Positions 27,861-40,200 of a stretch of 64,000 bases of DNA are shown one piece after another. The stretch is taken from positions 434,001 through 498,000 of the forward strand of contig NZ_POVU01000001.1 of assembly GCF_003261585.1 (NCBI RefSeq), read 5' to 3'. Within the stretch, counting starts at the first letter, position 1; each line of letters begins with the position of its first letter. The notes below the pieces were generated by a model that saw only the letters and a list, made by a program, of their open reading frames with translations, ran no database searches and had not been told where the DNA came from. This stretch comes from Acinetobacter sp. MB5 (GTDB lineage: Bacteria; Pseudomonadota; Gammaproteobacteria; Pseudomonadales; Moraxellaceae). The position numbers were made by a program, and so were the translations under genes.

Positions 27861-27887
27861 ACGCCATCATGATGATGGCGTTTTTTA
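27861..27887 (+). terminator. aroG terminator
   Basis: ACGCCATCAT directly followed by GATGATGGCGT, then TTTTTT. It lies 12 bp after the aroG stop. Confidence 0.85.
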
Positions 27888-27900
27888 TGATTGATCGCAC

Positions 27901-28425
27901 ATGAACAGTTTAGAACAAGCGCTTAGCCAGACCCTCAACTTTCAATATATTCATGAACGGCTTTTGAGTTCAGGACAGCCAACCGTTGAGCAACTCAAGC
28001 TAATCAAAGCCTATGGCATTAATACCGTCATTAATTTGGCATTGAGTGACGCCAGCAATGCGCTTGAGCATGAAGATAAAATTTGTCTTGAACTAGGACT
28101 GAACTATATTCAGCTCCCGATAGACTGGGAACTTCCCGACCCAGAACAGGCACTTTTTGTTCTTGATACTTTGAACTTTCTGCTCAAAGAACAAAGCATT
28201 TGGATTCACTGTACCAATAACTACCAAGTCAGTGCGTTAATGTATGTCTACCGTCAGTATTACATGGATGTTGATATTGAACAGGCACAGCATTATCTAC
28301 ATCAAATTTGGGAACCAAACGACACTTGGACAGGCTTGATTCACAATGTTGCTTTACAGCTTCAAGGACGTAAAGCAACACTAGAACTTCAACAAGCCCT
28401 GATGGGAACTCAACCATTTTCATAA
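27901..28425 (+). CDS. Protein-tyrosine-phosphatase-like protein with altered active site
   Basis: A 174-residue cytoplasmic protein related to the small bacterial DSP/DUF442-type phosphatases. The N-terminus (SGQPTVEQLKLIKAYGINTVINL) is the usual family opening. The signature loop is HCTNNYQVSALMY: His103 and Cys104 are kept, but the P-loop arginine (family HCxxNxRVSA) is Gln109. The enzyme is probably inactive or binds a phosphate group without efficient hydrolysis. It starts 53 bp after aroG, behind the terminator, and overlaps no gene. Convergent with ispF. Confidence 0.75.
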   Translation: MNSLEQALSQTLNFQYIHERLLSSGQPTVEQLKLIKAYGINTVINLALSDASNALEHEDKICLELGLNYIQLPIDWELPDPEQALFVLDTLNFLLKEQSIWIHCTNNYQVSALMYVYRQYYMDVDIEQAQHYLHQIWEPNDTWTGLIHNVALQLQGRKATLELQQALMGTQPFS

Positions 28426-28435
28426 ATGTTTATTC

Positions 28436-28924
28436 TTAGCTTGCTGCCACCAACAATACAGTGGCAGTAGCCAAAATACCTTCCTGACGCCCAGTAAAAC
28501 CCAATTTCTCGGTCGTAGTCGCTTTAATACTAATTTGTGACACATCCACATCAAGCACATCTGCAACACTTTGACGCATATCTAAATTGTATTTCGCCAA
28601 TTTTGGACGTTCACAAGCCACTGTCATATCTGCATTGGCAAGTACATAGCCCCGATCTAAAATCAGTTGATAGACATGCTGCAACAGCTTACGGCTATCT
28701 GCACCTTTAAACTCTGGATCGGTATCTGGAAAATGCTGCCCAATATCACCCAGTGCCAATGCGCCAAGTAATGCATCACAGAGCGCATGCAAGACCACGT
28801 CACCATCGGAATGTGCTTTTAAACCATGCGTATGTGGAATTTGAATTCCTGCTAGAGTAACAAACTCGCCTTCCTCAAAAGCATGCACATCCATGCCTTG
28901 TCCAATTCGAATTTTTGTAACCAC
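28436..28924 (-). CDS. ispF: 2-C-methyl-D-erythritol 2,4-cyclodiphosphate synthase
   Basis: Zinc enzyme of the non-mevalonate isoprenoid route. It shows GQGMDVHAF with the metal Asp and His, HSDGDVVLHALCDALLGA, HFPDTDPEFKGADSRK and TTEKLGFTGRQEG. An ATG at 28933 directly abuts AAAGG, leaving no spacing; the GTG at 28924 has AAAGG 9 bp upstream and gives MVTKIRIGQGMDVH, the normal N-terminus, so GTG is proposed (162 residues). Unusually, ispF is not next to ispD: a plus-strand secreted-protein gene lies between them. Confidence 0.95.
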   Translation of the reverse strand: MVTKIRIGQGMDVHAFEEGEFVTLAGIQIPHTHGLKAHSDGDVVLHALCDALLGALALGDIGQHFPDTDPEFKGADSRKLLQHVYQLILDRGYVLANADMTVACERPKLAKYNLDMRQSVADVLDVDVSQISIKATTTEKLGFTGRQEGILATATVLLVAAS

Positions 28925-29012
28925 TGTAAACATCCTTTATCAAGACTTGTGTTTGTTATTGCTGATTCGCTATAGTTAGCGCTAGCATCATCTCATCAAA
29001 GTATAAGCGATC

Positions 29013-29675
29013 ATGTCGTTGAATTTTAATCTTTATACCTATAAAGCATTCGGATGTATGGTTTTGTTCAGCCTATTGGTATGTTCTCCAAGTTATGCCA
29101 ATACGCCTTTATGTCAGCATCAACCACATAAGTCACATCCGAGTTACTGCAAAACCCAATATAAAGCAGAAGTTCAACAGATCAATAAGCTTTATTTAAC
29201 ATCGAGCTTAATTACCAATGCACCTTTGCGCTTATTACAAGATACTCAAAATATGTGGCGCACACGATTAAGCGAATGTAAAAATAAATCCTGTATTTCG
29301 CAGCAATTTGATCTTCGCAGTGAAGATCTAAATGCGTATAGCTCACTCAATCAAAGTCTGACACAGCATTTTATTAAGTATCATCACGGCCAAATTGCTC
29401 AACCCCATACCTATTTACAGATTCATCAACTTGATCAGAATAAAATTAAAATTGAAGGTTGGGTCTACCGTAATCCAAATGCAAGCCTCGACAAACTCAG
29501 CTTTGCTTTTCTTTCTTACTTGAATAATGCCAAAAAAACAAAAGTAACCAATAACGAAACAACGTGCCAATATCAGTTTAATTACCAAAAAACGCTGTTA
29601 CAGGTGACGAGTACCAACCATGTCACACATAAAAACTGCAATCGTTTTACGGGTACATATCGTCTTTACGATTAG
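29013..29675 (+). CDS. Secreted protein of unknown function
   Basis: A 220-residue protein with an N-terminal hydrophobic stretch (FGCMVLFSLLVCSPSYA) that reads as a signal peptide. The mature region has six cysteines (LCQHQPH, SYCKTQ, ECKNKSCISQ, TCQYQ, NCNRF), so disulfides are likely in the periplasm. The segment MWRTRLSECKNKSCISQQFD (about 87-106) resembles the cysteine pattern of LprI-type lysozyme-inhibitor-like domains; the C-terminal half looks like a small beta domain. It is inserted between the ispF and ispD genes on the opposite strand. Function unknown. Confidence 0.68.
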   Translation: MSLNFNLYTYKAFGCMVLFSLLVCSPSYANTPLCQHQPHKSHPSYCKTQYKAEVQQINKLYLTSSLITNAPLRLLQDTQNMWRTRLSECKNKSCISQQFDLRSEDLNAYSSLNQSLTQHFIKYHHGQIAQPHTYLQIHQLDQNKIKIEGWVYRNPNASLDKLSFAFLSYLNNAKKTKVTNNETTCQYQFNYQKTLLQVTSTNHVTHKNCNRFTGTYRLYD

Positions 29676-29680
29676 ACGTT

Positions 29681-30397
29681 TTATTTTTGTTGAGCCGTCA
29701 AAATCAATTCAGCTAAATAAATATCTTCAGGATAGGTAATTTTAATATTATCTGAACGCCCCTGAACTACAACTACAGGTTGCTTTGCAAATTCAAGCGC
29801 ACTCGCTTCATCCGTAATACTCATTTCAGCAGCTAGAGCTTGTTCTATTGCAGATTTCAGTACGGAAAATTTTGCGATTTGTGGTGTTTGTGCCTGCCAC
29901 AAAGATTCACGACTCACCGTGGTTTCAATCTGATTCTGATCAATAACACGCTTTAAAGTATCTCGGACTGGAGTTGCTAAAATTGCACTACAGTCCTGCT
30001 GCTGCGCTTTTTCAACTAAGTCCTGTAATGATTCCAAGGCAATACAAGGTCGCGCTGCATCATGCACAAGGACATAATCATCATTTGCTGCAAATGATTC
30101 CAAACACTTTAAGGCATTCAATACAGAATCAACACGTTCAGCACCACCCAAACAAAAATGAGCTCTGTCAGGACAAGTAAATGGAAGTGTTTGGGCAAGT
30201 TGATCTTCTGGACTAATCGCCAGAACATAACCTGCTAAAGGGAGTTGATTCAAGCGTGCCACACTGTGTTCAAGCACGGTCTGATCTAAGATTTTTTGAT
30301 ATTGTTTTAATTCAGTTTGTGAAAATCTGCGACCTGAACCCGCAGCAGGAATAATAGCCCAAAGTTTAGTGCATGTCTGGGCTGTCTTCATCTTCAT
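29681..30397 (-). CDS. ispD: 2-C-methyl-D-erythritol 4-phosphate cytidylyltransferase
   Basis: Transfers CMP to MEP in isoprenoid synthesis. Motifs are AIIPAAGSGRRF near 14-25, LGGAERVDSVLNAL, VLVHDAARPC and TDEASALE, and the C-terminal VVQGRSDNIKITYPEDIYLA. 238 residues (E. coli 236). It starts inside the 3' end of ftsB: the two genes overlap by 32 bp in different frames. A second ATG two codons in also fits. Downstream, it ends 6 bp from the convergent secreted-protein gene. Confidence 0.96.
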   Translation of the reverse strand: MKMKTAQTCTKLWAIIPAAGSGRRFSQTELKQYQKILDQTVLEHSVARLNQLPLAGYVLAISPEDQLAQTLPFTCPDRAHFCLGGAERVDSVLNALKCLESFAANDDYVLVHDAARPCIALESLQDLVEKAQQQDCSAILATPVRDTLKRVIDQNQIETTVSRESLWQAQTPQIAKFSVLKSAIEQALAAEMSITDEASALEFAKQPVVVVQGRSDNIKITYPEDIYLAELILTAQQK

Positions 30398-30764
30398 TCA
30401 TACCTGAATCTTGTTGCTTATTTGGATCTATATAAGTCGATTGATACTGTGTAGTAATCGTGCTCATTTGTACAAAGGTTTCATGTGGTTTAATTAAACC
30501 CAAGTCCAGACGTGCATGTTCCTCAATCGCTTCAGCACCATTTTTCAAATCGTAAACTTCCGCACCCAAGATCCGATTACGCTCGGTTAACTCCTGGTTG
30601 ACTTCAGTCTGTTGCTGGATTTGTTGCATGAGTTTCTGATGGTCATAGTAACCACCCTCACCAAACCAGAACATATATTGAAACCCTGCGACCAAAATGA
30701 TCGCAAGGCACAATATGATGCGACTTGAAAAAGAGTTAAAGGTCTCTTTCAAAAACATCAACAT
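30366..30764 (-). CDS. ftsB: Cell division protein FtsB
   Basis: Bitopic division protein of 132 residues. It has a short cytoplasmic N-terminus, one membrane helix (RIILCLAIILVAGFQYMFW, about 15-33) and a periplasmic coiled coil (QQIQQQTEVNQELTERNRIL) followed by the conserved EVYDLKNGAEAIEEHARLDLGLIK region. FtsB forms the FtsQBL complex of the divisome. It is about 30 residues longer than E. coli FtsB (103) because of an acidic tail, part of which is encoded by the overlap with ispD. It follows eno by 5 bp. Confidence 0.92.
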   Translation of the reverse strand: MLMFLKETFNSFSSRIILCLAIILVAGFQYMFWFGEGGYYDHQKLMQQIQQQTEVNQELTERNRILGAEVYDLKNGAEAIEEHARLDLGLIKPHETFVQMSTITTQYQSTYIDPNKQQDSGMNEDEDSPDMH

Positions 30765-30769
30765 AAAAC

Positions 30770-32077
<1,308 letters not shown>

Positions 32078-32103
32078 TTAATAAGCTAATGCTCTTCAAC
32101 GCA

Positions 32104-32961
32104 TTAGTGTGTGTCTAATTTTTCAAATCCTTTGACCAACGTATCCAATTCTTTAAGCTGCGCCAAGAATGGTTCAAGTTGGGATAAACGCAACGCACAC
32201 GGGCCGTCACATTTCGCTTCATCTGGATTTGGATGAGCTTCTAAAAATAAACCTGCCAAGCCTGTTGCCATGCCTGAACGAGCAAGCGTGGTAATCTGAG
32301 CGCGGCGACCGCCTGCTGAGTCTGCACGACCACCTGGGGTTTGCAATGCATGTGTTACATCAAAGAACACAGGAACATTCATCTCTTTCATGATGTCAAA
32401 GCCCAACATATCGACGACAAGATTGTTATAGCCGAATGCTGAACCACGTTCACAAAGAATCAACTTGTTATTGCCCGCTTCCAGACATTTATTCAAGATA
32501 TGACCCATTTCACGTGGAGATAAGAACTGTGCTTTCTTGATGTTAATAATGGCATCTGTTTTTGCCATTGCTTCAACAAGGTCAGTCTGACGACTTAAGA
32601 ATGCTGGAAGCTGGATAATGTCCGCAACTTCAGCCGCTGGTGCAGCCTGATATGGTTCATGAACATCGGTAATGATAGGCACATTAAAATGTTTTTTAAT
32701 GTCAGCAAGCCATTCAAGGCCTTTTTCCAAACCAGGACCACGGAACGAGTACAAGCTCGAACGGTTGGCTTTATCAAAACTGGCTTTAAAGACATAAGGA
32801 ATGTCTAAACGCTTACAAATATCGATATACGTTTCTGCAATCTCAAATGCAAGATCTTTAGATTCAAGTACATTCATGCCGCCGAATAGTACAAATGGCA
32901 AATGATTTGCCATTTGTATATCGCCTAAACGTACAATCTCTTGTGGTTTTAATTGTGACAT
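32104..32961 (-). CDS. kdsA: 3-deoxy-D-manno-octulosonate-8-phosphate synthase
   Basis: Condenses PEP with arabinose 5-phosphate to KDO-8-phosphate, used in lipopolysaccharide or lipooligosaccharide cores. 285 residues with [63 protein letters not shown] and [10 protein letters not shown]. The metal-site Asn, not Cys, suggests the metal-independent class: NIKKAQ follows the usual KKGQF position, where a Cys would be earlier. GGAAAG precedes the ATG. It lies between pyrG and eno, as in many gammaproteobacteria. Confidence 0.96.
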   Translation of the reverse strand: MSQLKPQEIVRLGDIQMANHLPFVLFGGMNVLESKDLAFEIAETYIDICKRLDIPYVFKASFDKANRSSLYSFRGPGLEKGLEWLADIKKHFNVPIITDVHEPYQAAPAAEVADIIQLPAFLSRQTDLVEAMAKTDAIINIKKAQFLSPREMGHILNKCLEAGNNKLILCERGSAFGYNNLVVDMLGFDIMKEMNVPVFFDVTHALQTPGGRADSAGGRRAQITTLARSGMATGLAGLFLEAHPNPDEAKCDGPCALRLSQLEPFLAQLKELDTLVKGFEKLDTH

Positions 32962-32988
32962 TTAAACTTTCCAAACACTGGAGTTAAC

Positions 32989-34698
<1,710 letters not shown>

Positions 34699-34856
34699 CT
34701 ATAAAGCAAAGTCATTCCACAGGTATTCACATAACAAATTACAATTGTCTATTTTACCATCAAATTTAATGAAATATGGTGACATATCTGTACATTTGCA
34801 ATTGAATTTTTACTGCTATAATGTCGCATCTTTATTTTAGTCAATTTTGTTAAGTG

Positions 34857-35336
34857 ATGAATAAGAAATTTTTACTCTGCGGTGCAATCGCCGTTGGTCT
34901 ACTCCTTGCTGCTTGCTCGAAAAAAGAAGAAGCACCTTCAGATGCTCAACAAGATCAGTCTGAACAAACAACGAATCCAGCTTCAGAACAATTCCACTCA
35001 ATTAGTGAAAATATGGCTCCAGCGGCATCTGAAGTTGCACCTCCTGCTCCTCCAGCTAAGAAAGTTGTTAAAATTCAGCATGAAGAAACTGAAAACACAA
35101 CCACAGAAATTCGTAGCGAAGTTAAAGACCCAAGCACGGATACTTCAACAGATACAACAAATAGCCCAAGTGCGACAAGTAATACTGGCAGTTCAACAAC
35201 AACTGACAATAGTAGCTCAAGCAACACTCAAGCAGTGACTGAGAAAAAACCAGCACCAAGCAAAAAATCTCACCTTACTGAAGATGATGCTGTTGCTGCG
35301 GCAATGGCTGCTGCAAAACCAGCGCTTAGCAACTAA
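34857..35336 (+). CDS. Low-complexity lipoprotein
   Basis: A 159-residue protein. A lipoprotein signal ends LLLAAC (Cys at residue 20), followed by SKKEEAP. The mature part is disordered: acidic and Ser/Thr/Asn-rich, with AAPSEVAPPAPPAKKVVK in the centre and a short C-terminal helix (LTEDDAVAAAMAAAKPAL). Such proteins in Acinetobacter are conserved but uncharacterised; the helix could contact an envelope partner. The start is the ATG at 34857, not the overlapping GTG at 34854. Divergent from pyrG. No enzymatic domain is visible. Confidence 0.72.
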   Translation: MNKKFLLCGAIAVGLLLAACSKKEEAPSDAQQDQSEQTTNPASEQFHSISENMAPAASEVAPPAPPAKKVVKIQHEETENTTTEIRSEVKDPSTDTSTDTTNSPSATSNTGSSTTTDNSSSSNTQAVTEKKPAPSKKSHLTEDDAVAAAMAAAKPALSN

Positions 35337-35348
35337 TTCACAAAAAAT

Positions 35349-35377
35349 AAAAAAACCAGCGCAATGCTGGTTTTTTT
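35349..35377. terminator. Bidirectional terminator
   Basis: AAAAAACCAGC-GCAAT-GCTGGTTTTTTT hairpin between the lipoprotein gene and the convergent fadH. Confidence 0.9.
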
Positions 35378-35389
35378 ATTTTTAAAAGT

Positions 35390-37429
<2,040 letters not shown>

Positions 37430-37451
37430 CTAGCATCATGCTGGCGTTATT

Positions 37452-37467
37452 ATGCAATTTGTTGCAT
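37452..37467. promoter_or_regulatory. PadR-type operator, site 1
   Basis: ATGCAATTTGTTGCAT: a perfect ATGCAA/TTGCAT inverted repeat with a 4-bp centre. It lies 34 bp before the fadH start codon. A second copy lies 42 bp away. Confidence 0.75.
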
Positions 37468-37493
37468 TCATTTATAATCAAGTTTCACATTCA

Positions 37494-37509
37494 ATGCAAC
37501 TTGTTGCAT
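37494..37509. promoter_or_regulatory. PadR-type operator, site 2
   Basis: ATGCAACTTGTTGCAT: the same perfect palindrome, differing from site 1 only at one centre base. It lies 35 bp before the padR start codon, on the other face of the shared promoter region. Confidence 0.75.
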
Positions 37510-37544
37510 AATCTATTCAGTCATTTTTATCATTTGTCGCGATT

Positions 37545-38084
37545 ATGTCACTTGCCCATGTTTTATTGACCAGTTTACTGGAGCAACCAAGTACAGGCTT
37601 CGAATTGGCACGGCGCTTTGACCGTTCCATGGGCTACTTTTGGAATGCAACCCATCAACAGATTTATCGTGAACTCAACCATATGCTACAAAAAGGCTGG
37701 ATTTCAACTTTAGAAGAGTTGCCTAATCCGTCAAGAAAAAAGCTTTATCAGGTGGAACAGTTGGGTCGAATTGAACTGGCAGAATGGATGAGCAAGCAAA
37801 GCCCGCCTGCCCAGCTCCGTGAAGATTTAATGGTACGCCTTCGTGCAGAGGCACAGATTGGTGGTAATCTGGTTTTACCCGAATTACAACGCCACTTAGC
37901 GCTGCACAAAGAAACTTTACATACTTATGAGTTGATCTACCAAAAAGACTTTGCTCAGGGTACACCCCAACAACGCACCTTATATATTCACAAAATGATT
38001 CTAGAATTGGGCATACAACTTGAGTTGGAATGGATTAAATGGTTACAAAAGCTTATTCCAGCATTAGAAACGTTACACGATTAA
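37545..38084 (+). CDS. PadR family transcriptional regulator
   Basis: A 179-residue regulator. The winged helix-turn-helix (1-85) shows SLAHVLLTSLLEQPSTGFEL, then FWNATHQQIYRELNHMLQKG and LYQVEQLGRIELAEWM, followed by the helical Vir-like dimerisation domain (about 95-175). It is divergent from fadH; two identical-arm palindromes between the genes are the likely operators, giving autoregulation and control of fadH. The alpha/beta hydrolase starts 8 bp after it. The inducer is unknown; a fatty acyl or CoA compound is a guess from the neighbour. Confidence 0.88.
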   Translation: MSLAHVLLTSLLEQPSTGFELARRFDRSMGYFWNATHQQIYRELNHMLQKGWISTLEELPNPSRKKLYQVEQLGRIELAEWMSKQSPPAQLREDLMVRLRAEAQIGGNLVLPELQRHLALHKETLHTYELIYQKDFAQGTPQQRTLYIHKMILELGIQLELEWIKWLQKLIPALETLHD

Positions 38085-38092
38085 GGTGATCT

Positions 38093-39022
38093 ATGCCCTT
38101 TTATGTCATGCGAGACCAACAGGCACTTTTTGTACGTGAATTTGGTCAAGGGAAACAGCCTGTTTTAGTGCTTTCAGGTCTAGGCATGAAAAGCTGGCAG
38201 TGGCTACCATTTTTATATCCTTACCGAAAAGACTTTCATTTTATTATTCCTGACTGGCGCGGCTTTGGGCATTCTCAAAACTGTCAGATTCCTGAAAACC
38301 TCGATGCAATTTCCAGTCATTGGCAAGATATCAGTGATTTACTTGAGCATAAGCACCTCAACCCATTCATACTGATTGCCTATTCCATGGGGGCAACAAC
38401 TGCCATGCATGGCATGGCATACGGTGGGCTACAACAACATTTAAAAGCCTACTTGCATATTGATCAGAGTCCTAAAATCACCGTAGATGAATCATGGTCT
38501 TATGGCTTATTTTCCGATCAACATCAAATTTTTAAACAACGTTTGCAAGCACTTTCAAAACTACTCAAGACTTATCGACCACATCAATATATTCATGAAC
38601 TCTCTGCACATGAACGCTTTCATCTGATTGATGTCTGGCATCAACTTCTTGAGTTTCAAAGCAGTAATTCACTGTTTCCAACCCTGTTTAAGGCCGCTCA
38701 ACGTCACAGCATTTTGCAATCTATTGTCCTGCCAATGCAGCGTCTCGATTATTTGGCCTGGTATGTCGACACCTATCTGTATCATGATCAGGATTATCGG
38801 CAAGCCTTGCAACAGTTAAGCTGTCCAAGTACTTTTTTTATGGGTGCTCAGTCAAAACTCTATCCTATTACAGGGCAGCGTTTAATTGTCGACAGTATTG
38901 ATCAGGCTCAAGGTGTTGAATTTGATCGCTCAGGACATACTCCTTTAGTTTCTGAACCTAAAAAATTTACACAAATGATTGGTCAGTTTCTTTATCAGCA
39001 CACTTCAAGCACGAGTGAATAA
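38093..39022 (+). CDS. Alpha/beta hydrolase
   Basis: A 309-residue cytoplasmic hydrolase-fold protein. It shows QPVLVLSGLGMKSWQWLPFL (oxyanion strand), IIPDWRGFGHS, and the nucleophile elbow in LIAYSMGATTA where Ser is in S-M-G rather than G-x-S-x-G. The final histidine is in FDRSGHTPLVSEP, and the acid is likely in the preceding VDSIDQ. Aromatic ester, lactone or acyl substrates are possible; none can be chosen. It is 8 bp after padR and 1 bp before the sirtuin gene, so these three form one operon. AAGGTG precedes the ATG. Confidence 0.82.
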   Translation: MPFYVMRDQQALFVREFGQGKQPVLVLSGLGMKSWQWLPFLYPYRKDFHFIIPDWRGFGHSQNCQIPENLDAISSHWQDISDLLEHKHLNPFILIAYSMGATTAMHGMAYGGLQQHLKAYLHIDQSPKITVDESWSYGLFSDQHQIFKQRLQALSKLLKTYRPHQYIHELSAHERFHLIDVWHQLLEFQSSNSLFPTLFKAAQRHSILQSIVLPMQRLDYLAWYVDTYLYHDQDYRQALQQLSCPSTFFMGAQSKLYPITGQRLIVDSIDQAQGVEFDRSGHTPLVSEPKKFTQMIGQFLYQHTSSTSE

Positions 39023-39023
39023 T

Positions 39024-39740
39024 ATGCAAAAACTGGTGGTGTTTTCAGGTGCAGGCATGAGTGCCGAAAGTGGCATTCGAACTTTTCGTGATGCAGATGG
39101 GCTCTGGGAAAACTATGCCATTGAGGATGTTGCGACACCTGAGGCATGGGCACGCCAACCTGATTTGGTACAACGTTTCTACAATGAACGACGCAAACAA
39201 ATTCTAGCGGCTCAGCCTAACCGTGCACATGAGCTGATTGCAGCACTGCAAGATTATTTTGATGTCACCGTCATTACCCAAAATATTGATGACTTGCATG
39301 AACGCGCAGGCAGTCAAGATGTGATCCATTTACATGGCAATATTCGGTTTGCCAAAAGCTCAGCGCCCAATATGTTTGAACAGCAGGAACAGTATTATCC
39401 GATTGACGGCTGGGAACTTCGCTTAGACCGAGACTTTGCCGATGATGGTTCTCCACTTCGCCCGCATGTAGTGTGGTTTGGTGAAGCCGTTCCCGAATAT
39501 GACCATGCACAGCAAATCGTTCGTCTGGCCGATATTTTTATCGTGATTGGCTCAACTTTGCAGGTTTATCCTGTCGCAGGCTTGATTCATCATATTCCTC
39601 AGCACTGTCGGGCCTTTTATATTGACCCGAAAGCCAGTCACACTGCCGTACCGTCTCAGTACAACCTCATTCAGACCACCGCTACACAAGGAATGACTGA
39701 ACTATTTACACAACTGACTGCTTCTTCATCAAATATTTAG
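39024..39740 (+). CDS. Sirtuin, CobB-like NAD-dependent deacylase without zinc cysteines
   Basis: A 238-residue Sir2-family protein of class III. It has the NAD-binding FSGAGMSAESGIRTFRD (7-23), TQNIDDLHERAG (85-96), the catalytic His104 in LHGN, PLRPHVVWFGE (144-154) and GSTLQVYP. The Tyr53-x2-Arg56 pair of desuccinylases is present. The zinc-ribbon segment of CobB (four Cys) is replaced by a Cys-free stretch at 107-143; the only Cys in the protein is Cys195. The ATG at 39024 gives the normal start. The 3' end overlaps the convergent GNAT gene by 35 bp. Confidence 0.85.
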   Translation: MQKLVVFSGAGMSAESGIRTFRDADGLWENYAIEDVATPEAWARQPDLVQRFYNERRKQILAAQPNRAHELIAALQDYFDVTVITQNIDDLHERAGSQDVIHLHGNIRFAKSSAPNMFEQQEQYYPIDGWELRLDRDFADDGSPLRPHVVWFGEAVPEYDHAQQIVRLADIFIVIGSTLQVYPVAGLIHHIPQHCRAFYIDPKASHTAVPSQYNLIQTTATQGMTELFTQLTASSSNI

Positions 39741-40140
39741 GTGATTCAACATAGCCTTGACGATAATAAAATTGCTGGGCACGTGTACGTCGCTCGGCAC
39801 AGTGCAGTTCAATTCGGTCGCACTGACGCTCTTGAGCAACTTCCACACATTTTTCTTCCAGCAATTGCCCAACACCCTGACTACGATAGCCTTCTGCAAC
39901 TGCAAAATAACCAATCCGAGCAAAATCACCTTGCAAGGCAATTTGTAAAATAATCGAAATCGAGATAAATCCCGCAATCTTGCCTTGATCATCTTCTGCA
40001 ACAAAGCAGTATTCGTTTGGATTTTCGATGATCTGTTGAACTTTTTGCTGAATGAATCCAGCGGTATTGGGATAGTCCAAAGTATCTAACAATGGAATAA
40101 GGTGTTCTGCATCTTCAATTTTAATGTTACGTATTTTCAT
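39706..40140 (-). CDS. GNAT family N-acetyltransferase
   Basis: A 144-residue GNAT enzyme using acetyl-CoA; substrate unknown. The motif A region is IGYFAVAEGYRSQGVGQLLEE (about 87-107), with the Q/RxxGxG/A loop for the pyrophosphate of CoA; motif B holds RTRAQQFYYRQGYVES. AGAGGGA is 2 bp before the ATG. Its 3' end overlaps that of the sirtuin gene on the other strand by 35 bp. A convergent acetyltransferase-deacylase pair may be coincidental, yet it is an interesting pairing. Confidence 0.85.
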   Translation of the reverse strand: MKIRNIKIEDAEHLIPLLDTLDYPNTAGFIQQKVQQIIENPNEYCFVAEDDQGKIAGFISISIILQIALQGDFARIGYFAVAEGYRSQGVGQLLEEKCVEVAQERQCDRIELHCAERRTRAQQFYYRQGYVESPKYLMKKQSVV

Positions 40141-40160
40141 ATTCCCTCTTTTTTATTCAT

Positions 40161-40185
40161 AAAAATAGCCATCCGAAGATGGCTA
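40161..40185 (-). terminator. aspA terminator
   Basis: On the minus strand TAGCCATC-TTCG-GATGGCTA followed by TTTTT: a very stable stem closed by a UUCG tetraloop, 16-40 bp after aspA. Confidence 0.88.
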
Positions 40186-40200
40186 CGATTTTAGATGGTG

